From assembly GCA_947498065.1 (NCBI GenBank), contig CANMIS010000001.1, positions 868,001 to 932,000 of the forward strand: a stretch of DNA of 64,000 nucleotides, in the 5' to 3' direction. Shown here piece after piece: positions 26,822-37,009 of this stretch. The notes beneath the pieces were generated by a model, which ran no database searches, had not been told where the DNA came from, and saw only the letters and a list, made by a program, of their open reading frames with translations. The first letter of the stretch is position 1, and each line of letters opens with the position of its first letter. Source of the DNA: an uncultured Erythrobacter sp. Lineage in GTDB: Bacteria; Pseudomonadota; Alphaproteobacteria; Sphingomonadales; Sphingomonadaceae. Position numbers and translations under genes: made by a program.

Positions 26822-26961
26822 CTTTCCCTCCTGGTCAGCCATGCTGGGCAATCTAGATAGCCCAATTGAATAGCTATGCGAACCTATGGCCCAGCAATGC
26901 GCTTCGCGCTAGAACCCAATCGCCGCAATCCATAGCTGCGGCGCGCGGGAGAAATATACGC

Positions 26962-28419
26962 ATGCCTGAACCCAAGCTCTCTGCTGATCGCTTGCTCTTG
27001 TTTGGAGCGACCGGTGATTTGTCGCGCAGAATGCTGCTGCCGAGCCTTTGTGCATTGGATGCAGACGGGCTGCTGTCGCCTGATCTGAAGATCATCGGCA
27101 CCGCACGCAGCGAAATGGACGATGCGGAATTTCGCAATATGGCGCGCGAAGCGCTCGAAAACTATTTGCCAGACGAACGGCGCGGCGGGATGGCCGCCTT
27201 CCTCAATCGCTTGTCCTACCAAGCGCTGGATGCGAGCACGCTCGATGGGTTTGATGCGCTGGCGGACAAAGTGAACGAGGCCGGCCCGAGCGATTACGGG
27301 ATGGCAATTTTCCTGTCCACTGCGCCAAGCCTGTTTGGCCCAACGATTGCTGGCCTGAAGCACGCCGGGCTAACGGGCGACAATGTCCGCATGTGTCTGG
27401 AAAAACCTTTGGGCACGGACCTCGCGAGCAGCTGCGTCATCAATGATGCGGTCGCCGATGCCTTCCCGGAAGACCGGATTTTCCGGATCGACCACTATCT
27501 AGGCAAGGAGACGGTGCAGAATCTGCTCGCCTTGCGGTTTGCCAATATCCTGTTCGAGCCAATCTGGAACTCGAACTATATCGACCATGTGCAGATCACG
27601 GTGGCCGAGACCGTCGGTTTGGAAGGCCGCGTTGCCTTTTATGACGATGCTGGCGCGCTGCGCGATATGGTGCAAAACCACATGCTGCAATTGCTGGCTC
27701 TGGTGGCGATGGAGCCGCCGACCAGCTTTGACGCAACCGCCGTCCGCGATGAGAAAGTGAAAGCGCTGCGCGCGCTGCGTGAAGTGCAGGCCAGCGAAAC
27801 GGTGACCGGGCAATATCGCGCGGGCGCCATCGGCGGTGAGGCCGTTCCCGGCTATGATGAAGAGCTGGGCAAGCATTCCGACACAGAGACCTTCACCGCG
27901 ATCAAGGCGCATGTCGACAATTGGCGCTGGAAGGGCGTGCCCTTTTACCTGCGCACCGGCAAACGCCTGCCCGAACGCGTGACCGAGATTGTCGTCAAAT
28001 TCCGCTGCGTCCCGCACTCCATATTCGAGGGCATGGGCGCGAGCATGCTGCCCAACCGGCTGGTGATTGGTATTCAGCCGGAAGAGAACATCTCGCTATC
28101 CCTGATGGCGAAAGTGCCGGGCCTCGGCCAAGACGGCATTTCCCTACGCGAAGTGCCGCTCGACATTGCCATGCCCGATGCCTTTGTCGGCCAGCACCGC
28201 CGCATCGCATACGAGCGCCTGCTGCTCGATCTCATTCAAGGCGAGCAAACCCTGTTTGTGCGCCGTGACGAGGTGGAGGCGCAGTGGCAATGGGTCGATC
28301 AGGTGCGCAGCGCGTGGGAAGCCGCCGGGGTCAAACCGCAGACCTACACGTCGGGCAGCTGGGGGCCGAGCAGCGCCATTGCCCTAACCGAACGCGATGG
28401 GGTGAGCTGGCATGAGTAA
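26962..28419 (+). CDS. zwf: Glucose-6-phosphate 1-dehydrogenase
   Basis: A 485-residue G6PDH that oxidises glucose-6-phosphate to 6-phosphogluconolactone with NADP or NAD, feeding the Entner-Doudoroff route. The nucleotide-binding motif [14 protein letters not shown] opens the protein. The active-site signature [20 protein letters not shown] is at about residue 173. The C-terminal G6PDH domain follows. The frame is open from 26866, but the ATG at 26962 has GGAGAAA upstream and the Rossmann motif just after it. The end overlaps the start of edd by 8 bases. Confidence 0.98.
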   Translation: MPEPKLSADRLLLFGATGDLSRRMLLPSLCALDADGLLSPDLKIIGTARSEMDDAEFRNMAREALENYLPDERRGGMAAFLNRLSYQALDASTLDGFDALADKVNEAGPSDYGMAIFLSTAPSLFGPTIAGLKHAGLTGDNVRMCLEKPLGTDLASSCVINDAVADAFPEDRIFRIDHYLGKETVQNLLALRFANILFEPIWNSNYIDHVQITVAETVGLEGRVAFYDDAGALRDMVQNHMLQLLALVAMEPPTSFDATAVRDEKVKALRALREVQASETVTGQYRAGAIGGEAVPGYDEELGKHSDTETFTAIKAHVDNWRWKGVPFYLRTGKRLPERVTEIVVKFRCVPHSIFEGMGASMLPNRLVIGIQPEENISLSLMAKVPGLGQDGISLREVPLDIAMPDAFVGQHRRIAYERLLLDLIQGEQTLFVRRDEVEAQWQWVDQVRSAWEAAGVKPQTYTSGSWGPSSAIALTERDGVSWHE

Positions 28420-30220
28420 TCTCAACGATGTGATCCACCGGGTGACAGAGCGGGTGATCGAAAACTCCCGCGCCAGCCGCACCGCCTATCTGGAGCTGAT
28501 GAAGCGCGAGGGCGACCGCCGCCCTGAGCACAAGGATGTGGCGTGCTCCAACCTCGCCCACGCCTTTGCCGGCGCGCTGGAAGATCAAGACGCGATGAAG
28601 AGCGGGCGCGGCCCGAATGTCGGCATTGTCTCCGCCTATAACGACATGCTGTCCGCGCATCAGCCCTATGGCCGCTATCCCGACCGGCTGAAGATCTACG
28701 CCCGCGAAGTCGGCGCCACCGCGCAGGTCGCTGGCGGGACGCCCGCCATGTGTGACGGCGTGACGCAGGGTGAAGACGGCATGGAGCTATCGCTGTTCAG
28801 CCGCGATGTAATCGCCATGTCGACCGGCGTTGCTTTGTCGCACCAAATGTATGACGGGATCGCGTGCCTCGGCATTTGCGACAAGATCGTGCCCGGCCTG
28901 ATGATCGGCGCATTGCGCTTTGGCCATTTACCCGCGATCTTTGTGCCCTCTGGCCCGATGCCATCAGGCATTTCGAACAAGCAGAAGCAGGAAACCCGCC
29001 AGCTTTATGCCGAGGGCAAGGTTGACCGGGACGCCCTGCTTGAAAGCGAGCTTGGCAGCTATCACTCGCCCGGCACCTGCACGTTCTATGGCACGGCCAA
29101 TTCCAACCAGATGATGATGGAGATGATGGGGCTGCATGTGCCCGGCTCTGCCTTCGTCACTCCAGGCACGAAACTTCGCCAGGAGCTGGACCGTGCAGCA
29201 ATGCACCGTTTGGCTGAGCTGTCCGGCACCACGACACGCACATTGGCGCAGGTGGTCGATGAAAAAGCGATCATCAACGCGGCGATTGGCCTGCTCGCCA
29301 CCGGTGGTTCGACCAATCACGCGATCCACATCCCGGCGATGGCGCGGGCCGCAGGCGTCATATTCGACTGGGATGATCTGGCCGAGCTTTCCAGCGTCGT
29401 GCCCTTGGTCGCGCGGGTCTATCCCAATGGCTCCGGCGATGTGAACCAGTTCCACGCCGCTGGCGGCATGGCCTATGTTGCGCGTACGCTGCTGGAGGCG
29501 GGGCTGTGCCACGGGGATATCCTCACCATGTGGGACAGCGGATTTTCGGCCTATACCGCCGAGCCAGTGCTGGACGCCGAACAGAAACTGAGCTGGGCCG
29601 ATGTGCCCGAAAGCCGCGATCTCGACATGCTTCGCCCGGCGAGCGATCCGGTGCAGCCCGATGGCGGCATGAAGCTGCTAACTGGCAATCTCGGCCGCGC
29701 GTGCTTCAAATCCTCTGCGGTTGAGCGCGAGCGATGGACCGTCACAGCGCCTGCGCGCATTTTCGAAACACAGGCCGACGTGGTCGCGGCGTTTAAAGCG
29801 GGCGAGCTCGACCGCGACGTTGTGGTTGTGGTCAGGTTCCAAGGGCCGCGCGCCAATGGCATGCCAGAGCTTCACGCGCTCACCCCTTCGCTCACCGTGC
29901 TGCAAAATCGCGGGCATAAGGTCGCATTGGTCACCGATGGCCGGATGTCCGGCGCGAGCGGCAAAGTGCCCGCCGCGATCCATATCACGCCAGAGGCCAA
30001 AGGCGGCGGACCGCTTGCCCATTTGCAGGATGGCGATGTGATCACCGTTTGCGCGGAGACCGGAGAGCTGTGGACCACAGCCGATCTATCGTCGCGCACG
30101 CCCGCCGCTGACCCAGCGCAGGAACACGGCGTGGGCCGCGAGCTGTTCCGCATGCTGCAAAATCAGGCTGACGGGGCGGAGCAAGGCGCCTCCGCCATGC
30201 TCGCCGCGGCGGGGCTATAA
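28412..30220 (+). CDS. edd: 6-phosphogluconate dehydratase
   Basis: A 602-residue enzyme of the IlvD/Edd family that turns 6-phosphogluconate into KDPG using a [4Fe-4S] cluster. The signature regions [34 protein letters not shown] and [21 protein letters not shown] carry the cluster cysteines. The C-terminal [19 protein letters not shown] is also typical. Length and pattern fit Edd rather than dihydroxyacid dehydratase, and the operon context agrees. The start lies inside the zwf stop region, which implies translational coupling. The KDPG aldolase gene (eda) is not in this window. Confidence 0.98.
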   Translation: MSNLNDVIHRVTERVIENSRASRTAYLELMKREGDRRPEHKDVACSNLAHAFAGALEDQDAMKSGRGPNVGIVSAYNDMLSAHQPYGRYPDRLKIYAREVGATAQVAGGTPAMCDGVTQGEDGMELSLFSRDVIAMSTGVALSHQMYDGIACLGICDKIVPGLMIGALRFGHLPAIFVPSGPMPSGISNKQKQETRQLYAEGKVDRDALLESELGSYHSPGTCTFYGTANSNQMMMEMMGLHVPGSAFVTPGTKLRQELDRAAMHRLAELSGTTTRTLAQVVDEKAIINAAIGLLATGGSTNHAIHIPAMARAAGVIFDWDDLAELSSVVPLVARVYPNGSGDVNQFHAAGGMAYVARTLLEAGLCHGDILTMWDSGFSAYTAEPVLDAEQKLSWADVPESRDLDMLRPASDPVQPDGGMKLLTGNLGRACFKSSAVERERWTVTAPARIFETQADVVAAFKAGELDRDVVVVVRFQGPRANGMPELHALTPSLTVLQNRGHKVALVTDGRMSGASGKVPAAIHITPEAKGGGPLAHLQDGDVITVCAETGELWTTADLSSRTPAADPAQEHGVGRELFRMLQNQADGAEQGASAMLAAAGL

Positions 30221-30223
30221 CGC

Positions 30224-31204
30224 ATGAGCAGCACGGATATCGTCGCGGTTGATATTGGCGGCACGCACGCCCGCTTTGCTATCGCCAGCGTGTCGGCAGA
30301 CGGCACAATTGCGCTGGGCGAGCCGACCACGCTCCACACAGAGGATCACGTCAGCTTCCAAACCGCTTGGGAGGATTACCGCGCACGCTCTGGCGGCACT
30401 CTGCCTCAGAATGTCGCACTGGCGATTGCTGGGCCAATCACGGGCGAGGTTATCCGTTTCACCAACAATCCCTGGATCATCCGCCCCGCCTTGGTGAATG
30501 AGAAACTGGGCACCACGCGCCATACAATCGTCAATGATTTTGAAGCGGTCGCCTATGCGGTCGCGCGCCTGCCAGAGGACCACTTTGTGCACCTTACTGG
30601 CCCGGAGCAGCCGCTTAGCCCCACTGGCACGCTCAGCGTGATCGGCCCCGGCACAGGTCTGGGCGTTGCGCATTTGTGGCGCGGCGCAAACGGGGAATTC
30701 CGCGTACAGGCGACCGAAGGCGGTCATCTCGATTTCGCTCCAGTAGACGCCATTGAAGACGCCATCCTTGCCCGCCTGCGCAAGCGCCACAATCGCGTCT
30801 CTGTGGAACGGATCGTCTCCGGCCCCGGCATTGTCGATATCTATCAAACGCTTGCCGCGCTGGAGAACCGAACGGTTGCTGAATGCGACGACATCGAAAT
30901 CTGGACCAAGGGCACTTCCGGTGAAGACAGCCTTGCCGCCGCCGCTGTTGACCGCTTTTGCATGGCGCTGGGCAGTATCGCGGGCGATATTGCGCTGGCC
31001 CAAGGCGGCTTTGGCGGTGTCGTGATCGCGGGTGGGCTGGGCTACCGAATTCGCGAAACGCTCGCTTCCTCTGGCTTTGCTGGCCGGTTCCGTCACAAGG
31101 GGCGCTATCAAGAATTGATGGCCAGCATCCCGGTCAAAATCGTCAGCCATCCGCAACCTGGCCTGCTCGGCGCAGCAACCGCATTTGCAAGAGAACATCT
31201 GTGA
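30224..31204 (+). CDS. glk: Glucokinase
   Basis: A 326-residue glucokinase of the bacterial Glk type (not the ROK type), which phosphorylates glucose with ATP. The N-terminus VAVDIGGTHARFAI is the phosphate-binding motif. The glucose-binding ATEGGHLDFAP and the GPGTGLGVAHL and VIAGGLGYRI motifs are present. It follows edd after only 4 bases, so it is part of the same operon. Its TGA overlaps the GTG start of the PEPC-like gene in GTGA, so the two should be co-translated. Confidence 0.96.
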   Translation: MSSTDIVAVDIGGTHARFAIASVSADGTIALGEPTTLHTEDHVSFQTAWEDYRARSGGTLPQNVALAIAGPITGEVIRFTNNPWIIRPALVNEKLGTTRHTIVNDFEAVAYAVARLPEDHFVHLTGPEQPLSPTGTLSVIGPGTGLGVAHLWRGANGEFRVQATEGGHLDFAPVDAIEDAILARLRKRHNRVSVERIVSGPGIVDIYQTLAALENRTVAECDDIEIWTKGTSGEDSLAAAAVDRFCMALGSIAGDIALAQGGFGGVVIAGGLGYRIRETLASSGFAGRFRHKGRYQELMASIPVKIVSHPQPGLLGAATAFAREHL

Positions 31205-33990
31205 ACACCAAGCCTTTGAAATCCATCACTGATCTGCACACTCGGCTGAGCGATCTGCACCAGCAGACGCGCGAAACGCCGCTGTTCAATCCGGTGTTCC
31301 AACTGGGTCTGGACCTGTCGCGCGCACTCGAAGGCGGGAATGCCAATCTCGATGAGCTGGAGGCGATGGTCGCTGAGCTGGAATGCGCCAGCCTGCAATC
31401 GCGCGCATCGCGCCTGCGCCGTCTGGTCTCGCCCGTCTCCAAAGAAGCGAACCGTGATGCGTTGAATGCCAGCCTTTCGAGCGCGAGCGATTTTGCGGAA
31501 CTGCGGGCGCGCTGGGAAAACCCCAGCCTGCATGCCGTTTTCACCGCACACCCAACTTTCTTACTGACGCCGGAACAATCCGATGCGGTGGCCACGGCCG
31601 CCGGCAGCGATGGCGATATCGGCAACGAGGTGTGCGTGACCGGCACAGATCGCCCCGCGATCACCCTGCAATATGAGCACGGCCGCGCCATGCGCGCCAT
31701 TGGGCATGCTCAGGACGCGCGCGATGCCATCGTCAGCGATGTGCTCGCCCATGCGCAGGCGACCTGGCCTGACCAATGGCAGGAGCTGGCCCCTGTGCCG
31801 TTCCGCTTCGCGACCTGGGTCGGATATGACATGGACGGGCGGACCGACATCAAATGGTACACCTCCATCGGCTTCCGTTTGGCAGAGAAAGCAGAGCGCC
31901 TGGGCCGCTATGCCGATAGCCTGGCCGCGATTGACGGCGAACACAGTCTGATCAAAACCCTGCGCGACGCTCAGAACCACGCAGCGCTCAGCGCGCGCGA
32001 GTTCACCAGCGATCTCAGCTCGCCAGAGGCGCTTTCGCTCGCGGCGAACCGGCTGACCGCTGACAATCCGGCCAAGCTGCTGTCGCTCAAGCCCCTGATT
32101 GCGCAATTGGAAGATGAAGCCAGCACCGCAGAAGCGGCACATGCGGTCGCGCTCAAAACGCTGGCCGCGGCCATGCGCGCAGACGGCCTTGGCATGGCGC
32201 ATGTGCATTTCCGCGTGAACGCGAAACAGCTCCACAACGGTATCCGCCGCCGGATCGATCCGGACAACACGCTCGACCTCGCCAGCAAGGGCGCAATGGC
32301 GACCTTGCGCAAACTGCTGGGCGAGGTGAAGCCGCTGCGCACCAATTTCGCATCGCTCGCGATTGAGAGCTCCACAGCAATCCGGCAATTCCTGGCGATG
32401 GCGCAAATCCTCGGCTCCGTGGATGCCGATACGCCGATCCGCATGCTGATCGCGGAGTGCGAGCAGCCCTCCACCATTCTCGCGGCGCTCTATTTCTCAA
32501 AACTGTTCGGGATTGAGGACAAGGTCGACGTCTCGCCTTTGTTTGAGACCGAAAGCGCGCTGGAGCACGGCGGACGTTTCCTGGAGGCGCTGTGCGCTGA
32601 GCCGGAATATCAGGCCTATGCCCGCACGCGCGGCCGGGTCTGCATTCAGACCGGTTTCTCCGATGCAGGCCGATTCGTCGGCCAAATCCCCGCCAGCCTC
32701 GCGATTGAACGGCTGCAAGGGCGCATGGCGCAGGCCATGGCGAAAAACGGCCTGGGTGATGTCTCGGCGCTGATCTTCAACACCCACGGCGAAAGCATGG
32801 GCCGCGGCGCGCATCCGAGCGGCTTTGACGACCGGCTCGCATGGCCGCTCAGCCCATGGGCGCGCAGCCGCTTTGCTGCGAAAGACATCGTGCTGGAGCC
32901 TGAGGTCAGCTTCCAGGGCGGCGATGGCTACATGTTCTTCGCCACGCCAGAGCTGGCCCGCGCAACCCTGACCCGGATTGCGACCGCACCGCTCAATGAT
33001 CCGGCGGCGGCAGAGGATCCGTTCTACAGCCGCACCGACATCAGTCTGGATTTCTATCGCGCCATCCGCGCGAACCAGCGGCAGCATCTGCGCAGTCAGA
33101 CCTATTCGCGCGCTGTCACAGCGTTCGGCTTGGGCCTGCTCAATTCGACCGGTAGCCGCGTTTCTCGCCGTCAGTCTGATCTCTCGGCGGATCGCGACAT
33201 GTCGCTGCGCCAGATCCGCGCAATCCCGCACAATTCAATCCTGCAACAGCTTGGCTATCCGGTGAACATCATCTCCGGCATCGGCAGCGCGGCGGATGGC
33301 AATTATGAAGAGCTCGCCGCTCTGATCAAAGAAAGCCCGCGCGGACGCCAATTGATCCGCTTGGCGCGCGCCTCCAATGCACTCGCCAGTATCAAGACGG
33401 TCGCCGCCCACGGCGAACTGTTTAACTCGGCCTATTGGGCGAGCCGGCCTTATCGGGGCACGGAAAGCCATTTGTCCGCCGCATGCGAGACATTGGCCGA
33501 ATATCTCACGAAGGACGACCGCACCGGAGTGTTCCGCCGCCTCGCCTCGCGCCTGCGGGTCGATGCGCTTAAATTCCACCGCCTGCTTGATCTAATCCCG
33601 GACGAAGCGCCGCTGGAAGACCGCGAGAACACCCGCCGCACCATTGGCGCTGCGCAGGCTCTGCGCCTCGCGCTGATGCAGCATATCTTCCTGCGCGCTG
33701 TCTCAATCCCGGCCTTTAGCCGCGCGAACGATATCAGCCGCGACGATGTGCTGGAGATGGTGTTCAGCCTCAGGATTGAAGACGCGCTCGCGCAGCTGCG
33801 CCGCGCCTTCCCAACCTCCTTCCCTCAACCAGAGGATTTCGCGGTCGATGCGGCGAGCGATTATCCCGATGGCGACAACGAAGGCTATGCGCAGATTGGC
33901 CGTGATTACATCGATCCAATCGAGCGCGCGTATAATCTGATGCTGAGGCTGACGACGGCAATTGCCAATGAATTTGGCGCGCACGGGTGA
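31201..33990 (+). CDS. Diverged phosphoenolpyruvate-carboxylase-like protein
   Basis: This 929-residue protein is recognisable as a full-length PEP carboxylase homologue. It contains VFTAHPTFLLTPEQ around His117, and FATWVGYDMDGRTDIKW where PEPC has GSWMGGDRDGNPxV. Several motifs are altered. TAHPTE reads TAHPTF. The mobile loop FHGRGGxxGRGGGP reads FNTHGESMGRGAHPSGF. The C-terminus, usually NTG, ends EFGAHG. Activity as PEPC is therefore uncertain; it may be a real anaplerotic enzyme of a divergent clade or have another role. The start is GTG at 31201, overlapping the glk stop. A longer frame from 30958 lies inside glk and is not used. It is the last gene of the operon. Confidence 0.8.
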   Translation: MNTKPLKSITDLHTRLSDLHQQTRETPLFNPVFQLGLDLSRALEGGNANLDELEAMVAELECASLQSRASRLRRLVSPVSKEANRDALNASLSSASDFAELRARWENPSLHAVFTAHPTFLLTPEQSDAVATAAGSDGDIGNEVCVTGTDRPAITLQYEHGRAMRAIGHAQDARDAIVSDVLAHAQATWPDQWQELAPVPFRFATWVGYDMDGRTDIKWYTSIGFRLAEKAERLGRYADSLAAIDGEHSLIKTLRDAQNHAALSAREFTSDLSSPEALSLAANRLTADNPAKLLSLKPLIAQLEDEASTAEAAHAVALKTLAAAMRADGLGMAHVHFRVNAKQLHNGIRRRIDPDNTLDLASKGAMATLRKLLGEVKPLRTNFASLAIESSTAIRQFLAMAQILGSVDADTPIRMLIAECEQPSTILAALYFSKLFGIEDKVDVSPLFETESALEHGGRFLEALCAEPEYQAYARTRGRVCIQTGFSDAGRFVGQIPASLAIERLQGRMAQAMAKNGLGDVSALIFNTHGESMGRGAHPSGFDDRLAWPLSPWARSRFAAKDIVLEPEVSFQGGDGYMFFATPELARATLTRIATAPLNDPAAAEDPFYSRTDISLDFYRAIRANQRQHLRSQTYSRAVTAFGLGLLNSTGSRVSRRQSDLSADRDMSLRQIRAIPHNSILQQLGYPVNIISGIGSAADGNYEELAALIKESPRGRQLIRLARASNALASIKTVAAHGELFNSAYWASRPYRGTESHLSAACETLAEYLTKDDRTGVFRRLASRLRVDALKFHRLLDLIPDEAPLEDRENTRRTIGAAQALRLALMQHIFLRAVSIPAFSRANDISRDDVLEMVFSLRIEDALAQLRRAFPTSFPQPEDFAVDAASDYPDGDNEGYAQIGRDYIDPIERAYNLMLRLTTAIANEFGAHG

Positions 33991-34132
33991 TGGGTGGCTA
34001 GGCCGCCAGCAAAACGAAATTCAGCTAACACCCGCCTTGCCGTTAACACTTTCCCATGGGGATCGTCTCGCGAAGGGACGCGCCAACGTTAGCCTCTAGC
34101 GACTCACGAAAGTTTACGGCATATAGCGGCGC

Positions 34133-34987
34133 ATGTTGAAACTCATTAAATCTGCCCGCATAGCTGCCGCGATTTCCCTCGCTTCGCTTGCTGGCACATC
34201 CAGCCTAGCCGACGATCAGACCCCTGCCGCTGAAGCGGCGGAGGCCGCAGAGCAAGTGGCTGATGCGGCCGCTCAAGAGGCGATCCGTCCGATTGATCCG
34301 ACAACCGGCGGCGAATCGCTGGTGGTCGATCCGAGCCTGCCGACCCCATACGATCCAACGGCTGCTGAGATTGCCGCTGGCCTTCCGCCAATTGGCGAGG
34401 TCGCTCCAGAAGTGCCGGAAATCGCGCCGCGCGCCGCTGGCCGGGAAGCAGGCGTCACCGCCGCCCGCATGATCTCACGCGAAGTGATCCAAGACGTGCC
34501 TCCTCCTCCGCCAGAGCCGGAAAATCCCTTCGTGGTCAATTCGATCCTGCCGATCGAAGGCACGATCCGCTACGGAGAATGGTTCTGGGATGAGAGCAAT
34601 GCGCCCAAAACCGGCAAGCTGGTTATCACTGTTGACCTTGATGCCCGCGTGATCAGCGCATTTCGCGATGGCCACGAAATCGGCACCGCCGTTGCTCTGC
34701 TCGGCACAAAATCACACCCGACCCCGCTCGGCACTTTCCCAATCCTGACCAAGGAGAAGGACAATGTGTCTGAGAAATATAACAACGCGCCGATGCCCTA
34801 CACGCTGCGCATGACCTGGGATGGCATCGCCATTCACGGCTCGCCAGTGCTCAATGGCTATGCCAGCCACGGCTGCGTCGGTGTGCCCGAAGAATTCGCC
34901 GCCAAACTGTTCGCCATCGCCAAACGCGGTGACAAAGTGATCGTGACACGCGGTAAGATGATAGGCGTGGGGGACGCAATCATCTAA
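34133..34987 (+). CDS. L,D-transpeptidase (YkuD) family protein
   Basis: A 284-residue protein with a short signal peptide (residues 1-26, ending near SSLADD) and a long Ala/Pro/Glu-rich linker. The YkuD domain covers residues about 145-280. The catalytic signature is IHGSPVLNGYASHGCVGVPEE, with the active Cys in SHGCVG. Such enzymes form 3-3 peptidoglycan cross-links or anchor proteins to the wall. The SHGCVG variant is less common than SHGCIR or SNGCIR but keeps the Cys and His. It is transcribed alone after the PEPC-like gene and is convergent with tilS. Confidence 0.9.
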   Translation: MLKLIKSARIAAAISLASLAGTSSLADDQTPAAEAAEAAEQVADAAAQEAIRPIDPTTGGESLVVDPSLPTPYDPTAAEIAAGLPPIGEVAPEVPEIAPRAAGREAGVTAARMISREVIQDVPPPPPEPENPFVVNSILPIEGTIRYGEWFWDESNAPKTGKLVITVDLDARVISAFRDGHEIGTAVALLGTKSHPTPLGTFPILTKEKDNVSEKYNNAPMPYTLRMTWDGIAIHGSPVLNGYASHGCVGVPEEFAAKLFAIAKRGDKVIVTRGKMIGVGDAII

Positions 34988-35025
34988 TCCGCTGATGCGG
35001 TGTGCGCAAGCGCGCCGAGTGCTGC

Positions 35026-36042
35026 TTAATGCATCGCTCTGGGCGGTTCGGGGGCGAACCGCCACACCCGCATCATCATCCCCAATTTGGCAATTTTTTC
35101 CGTTCCCGGCGTAATGAGCACGCCGGACAGCGACGCATTGTCGCCCTCCCACAGGCGATCGAACGCGCGGCCAGCCTCACTGCGGCTCGCCTGTCCGCCA
35201 AGCGCGGCAATGATGCGAATGATCGTCTCAATCGAAATCGCGCGCGGGACATTGGCGTAATAATTGTATTCGGGCCCGCCGCCGCTGCCCTTTTCGCGGT
35301 AGACCCGCGTTTCCCAGTCCTCATCCGCGTACCATTCAATCGCTCGCCAGGCGTCCGAGAGGTTCTGCGCGCTGTTCGCGAGCGCGCTGACATCGAGCCA
35401 ATCCGCCTCTGCGATGCGTGCGCGCATCCGCGCCCGATCATATCGGTCATCGCGGTTGGATGGATCATCGGCGGCAGTGATTCCGGCATCCGCGACGACT
35501 TGCTCCAGCTCAGCTTTGCGCCAGCTGAGCAGCGGACGCAGCAGCGCCATCTCAGTTCCGGGCAGTGTGGTCGCAGCGCGCACTCCCGCGAGGCCGGAAA
35601 GGCCGCTGCCCCTGCCAAGGCGCATCAGCAGGGTCTCCGCCTGATCATCGACGTGATGCGCGGTTGCGACCGCTCCAAGCTGATGATCAGCCGCCCACTT
35701 CGCGAGCGCGGCGTAGCGAGCATCACGCGCCTTGGCTTGGACATTCCCGCTCGCAAGCTCGACGCTCAATGCAGTGAAAGGCACACCGAGCTCAGCGCAA
35801 ACGCGCTCCACCAATGCCACTTCGCTGGCGGCCTCGGCTCTAAGTCCATGATTGATGCTGGCGACCGCAATACCGGTGCCATTTTCCGCTGCATTCGCGT
35901 GTGCGATCAGCAGCATCGCAAGGCTGTCTGCCCCGCCTGATACCGCCAGGCCAAGCGGCCCTTGGCGTTCATCCAGCGGCCACAGCGCGAGCAGATCCTT
36001 GCGCCATCGCGTGATCAGGTCAGATGAGACCGGCCTATCAAT
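35026..36042 (-). CDS. tilS: tRNA(Ile)-lysidine synthetase, unusual start
   Basis: A PP-loop ATPase that makes lysidine at C34 of tRNA-Ile(CAU), which lets it read AUA. The PP-loop SGGADSLAML lies in codons 35-44 of the 36042 frame. Downstream, VASINHGLRAEAASE and AVATAHHVDDQAETLLMRL are typical of TilS. The first ATG at 35916 is after the PP-loop and would remove it. Going upstream, the frame stays open to a TGA at 36049-36051 with no ATG, GTG or TTG. The best candidate is ATT at 36042, which overlaps the upstream stop as ATTGA; CTG at 36018 is another option. With ATT the protein is 338 residues, normal for the family. Confidence 0.85.
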   Translation of the reverse strand: MDRPVSSDLITRWRKDLLALWPLDERQGPLGLAVSGGADSLAMLLIAHANAAENGTGIAVASINHGLRAEAASEVALVERVCAELGVPFTALSVELASGNVQAKARDARYAALAKWAADHQLGAVATAHHVDDQAETLLMRLGRGSGLSGLAGVRAATTLPGTEMALLRPLLSWRKAELEQVVADAGITAADDPSNRDDRYDRARMRARIAEADWLDVSALANSAQNLSDAWRAIEWYADEDWETRVYREKGSGGGPEYNYYANVPRAISIETIIRIIAALGGQASRSEAGRAFDRLWEGDNASLSGVLITPGTEKIAKLGMMMRVWRFAPEPPRAMH

Positions 36043-37009
36043 TGCAGGTCACTCGCTGGCGATTGCGCTCATATTGATTGGACAGCCGTCCGCTGGCGAG
36101 CGCGGGGTAGGTCTCGCCAAATTCCGCCAATGCGATGCAAGCCCGGTTGGTGTCGTTGAGCGCGATCATCGCCTCTGAGAGGTACAGCAGGCTGTCGGCC
36201 GCACGCGGGGCCTGACGGTCAGCCTGATAATTGCGCAGGAACCACTTGGCCGCCTCTTCTGGCATATTGTCATCGAGATAGGCCCGGCCAAGCAGATTGC
36301 GGCCATAAGTCACGCGCCAATGCGAGCCATATTGCTCGACAAAGCTGTTCAATTGCTGGCGCGCCTCAGGGAAATAGCCCGCATTCCACAGGCGGAAGCC
36401 GTAGGAATATTCATCATCCGCTGGATCTTCAGTAATCGGCTTCGTGATCGCCTGCACCGCGGCAAGGCGCTCTGCGCTTGGCCCGCTGGTCGCGGCGGAT
36501 GTGCTGTCACCGGCGGACTGGCTGCCCGTGTCAGATGCGCCATTGCTCATCGCGCTGAGATTGCTGTCGGAGGCACCAAAGTCAGTGCCCGTATCAATGC
36601 TGGGCGCGGGAATGCTGGCCGATTCAAGCGCAGTCACCCGGGTCTCAATCTGGCTGATCGAATTGCCATTCTGCTCCGCGAGAGCGGTTAGCTGCTGCAA
36701 TTGCTGCTCCATCGCATCGAGCCGAGCGAGAATATCGGTAACCGCTGTGGTCGAATTGCTGTTCGCTGGGCGAGCAGTGGTTTCACCGGGCGCAATTTGC
36801 GGTTCAAAGAAGCGGCCATCGCCGCCGGGAAACACATTGCGTTGCAGCGCGCGAATTTCCGCCTCAATCTTGCGCAGGCGCGCCTCAGAATTGTCCTGAG
36901 CGATAGCCGGTACAGGCGTGGTTGCGACGACCGCCGCAGCCAATCCAGCGGCGAGCAGTCGCCCTCCGGCCTTGGCGGAAAAAACACGGTTTGAAATGAG
37001 TGCGCGCAT
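36038..37009 (-). CDS. YbgF/CpoB-like periplasmic coiled-coil TPR protein
   Basis: A 323-residue exported protein. A signal peptide (AAGLAAAVVATTPVPAIAQ) is followed by a coiled-coil segment (ARLRKIEAEIRALQRNVF and LDAMEQQLQQLTALAEQNG). A Ser-rich linker comes next, and then C-terminal TPR repeats (YSYGFRLWNAGYFPEARQQL, GRNLLGRAYLDDNMPEEAAKW). This is the layout of CpoB/YbgF, which coordinates the Tol-Pal system with peptidoglycan synthesis at division. The gene order ybgF-tilS is conserved in many Alphaproteobacteria, which supports the call. No tol or pal gene is adjacent here. The ATG at 37009 starts the signal peptide. The 291-base gap to the RodZ-like gene holds nothing recognisable. Confidence 0.83.
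   Translation of the reverse strand: MRALISNRVFSAKAGGRLLAAGLAAAVVATTPVPAIAQDNSEARLRKIEAEIRALQRNVFPGGDGRFFEPQIAPGETTARPANSNSTTAVTDILARLDAMEQQLQQLTALAEQNGNSISQIETRVTALESASIPAPSIDTGTDFGASDSNLSAMSNGASDTGSQSAGDSTSAATSGPSAERLAAVQAITKPITEDPADDEYSYGFRLWNAGYFPEARQQLNSFVEQYGSHWRVTYGRNLLGRAYLDDNMPEEAAKWFLRNYQADRQAPRAADSLLYLSEAMIALNDTNRACIALAEFGETYPALASGRLSNQYERNRQRVTCN

Noticed and set aside
26822..26961. ATAGCTAT and ATCTAGAT as LacI operators
   Set aside because: Both are 8-bp palindromes that occur often by chance and lack the longer symmetry and central CG usual for LacI-family sites.
30958..31200. N-terminal extension of the PEPC-like gene
   Set aside because: It lies wholly inside glk in another frame, and the GTG start at 31201 overlaps the glk stop in the usual GTGA way.
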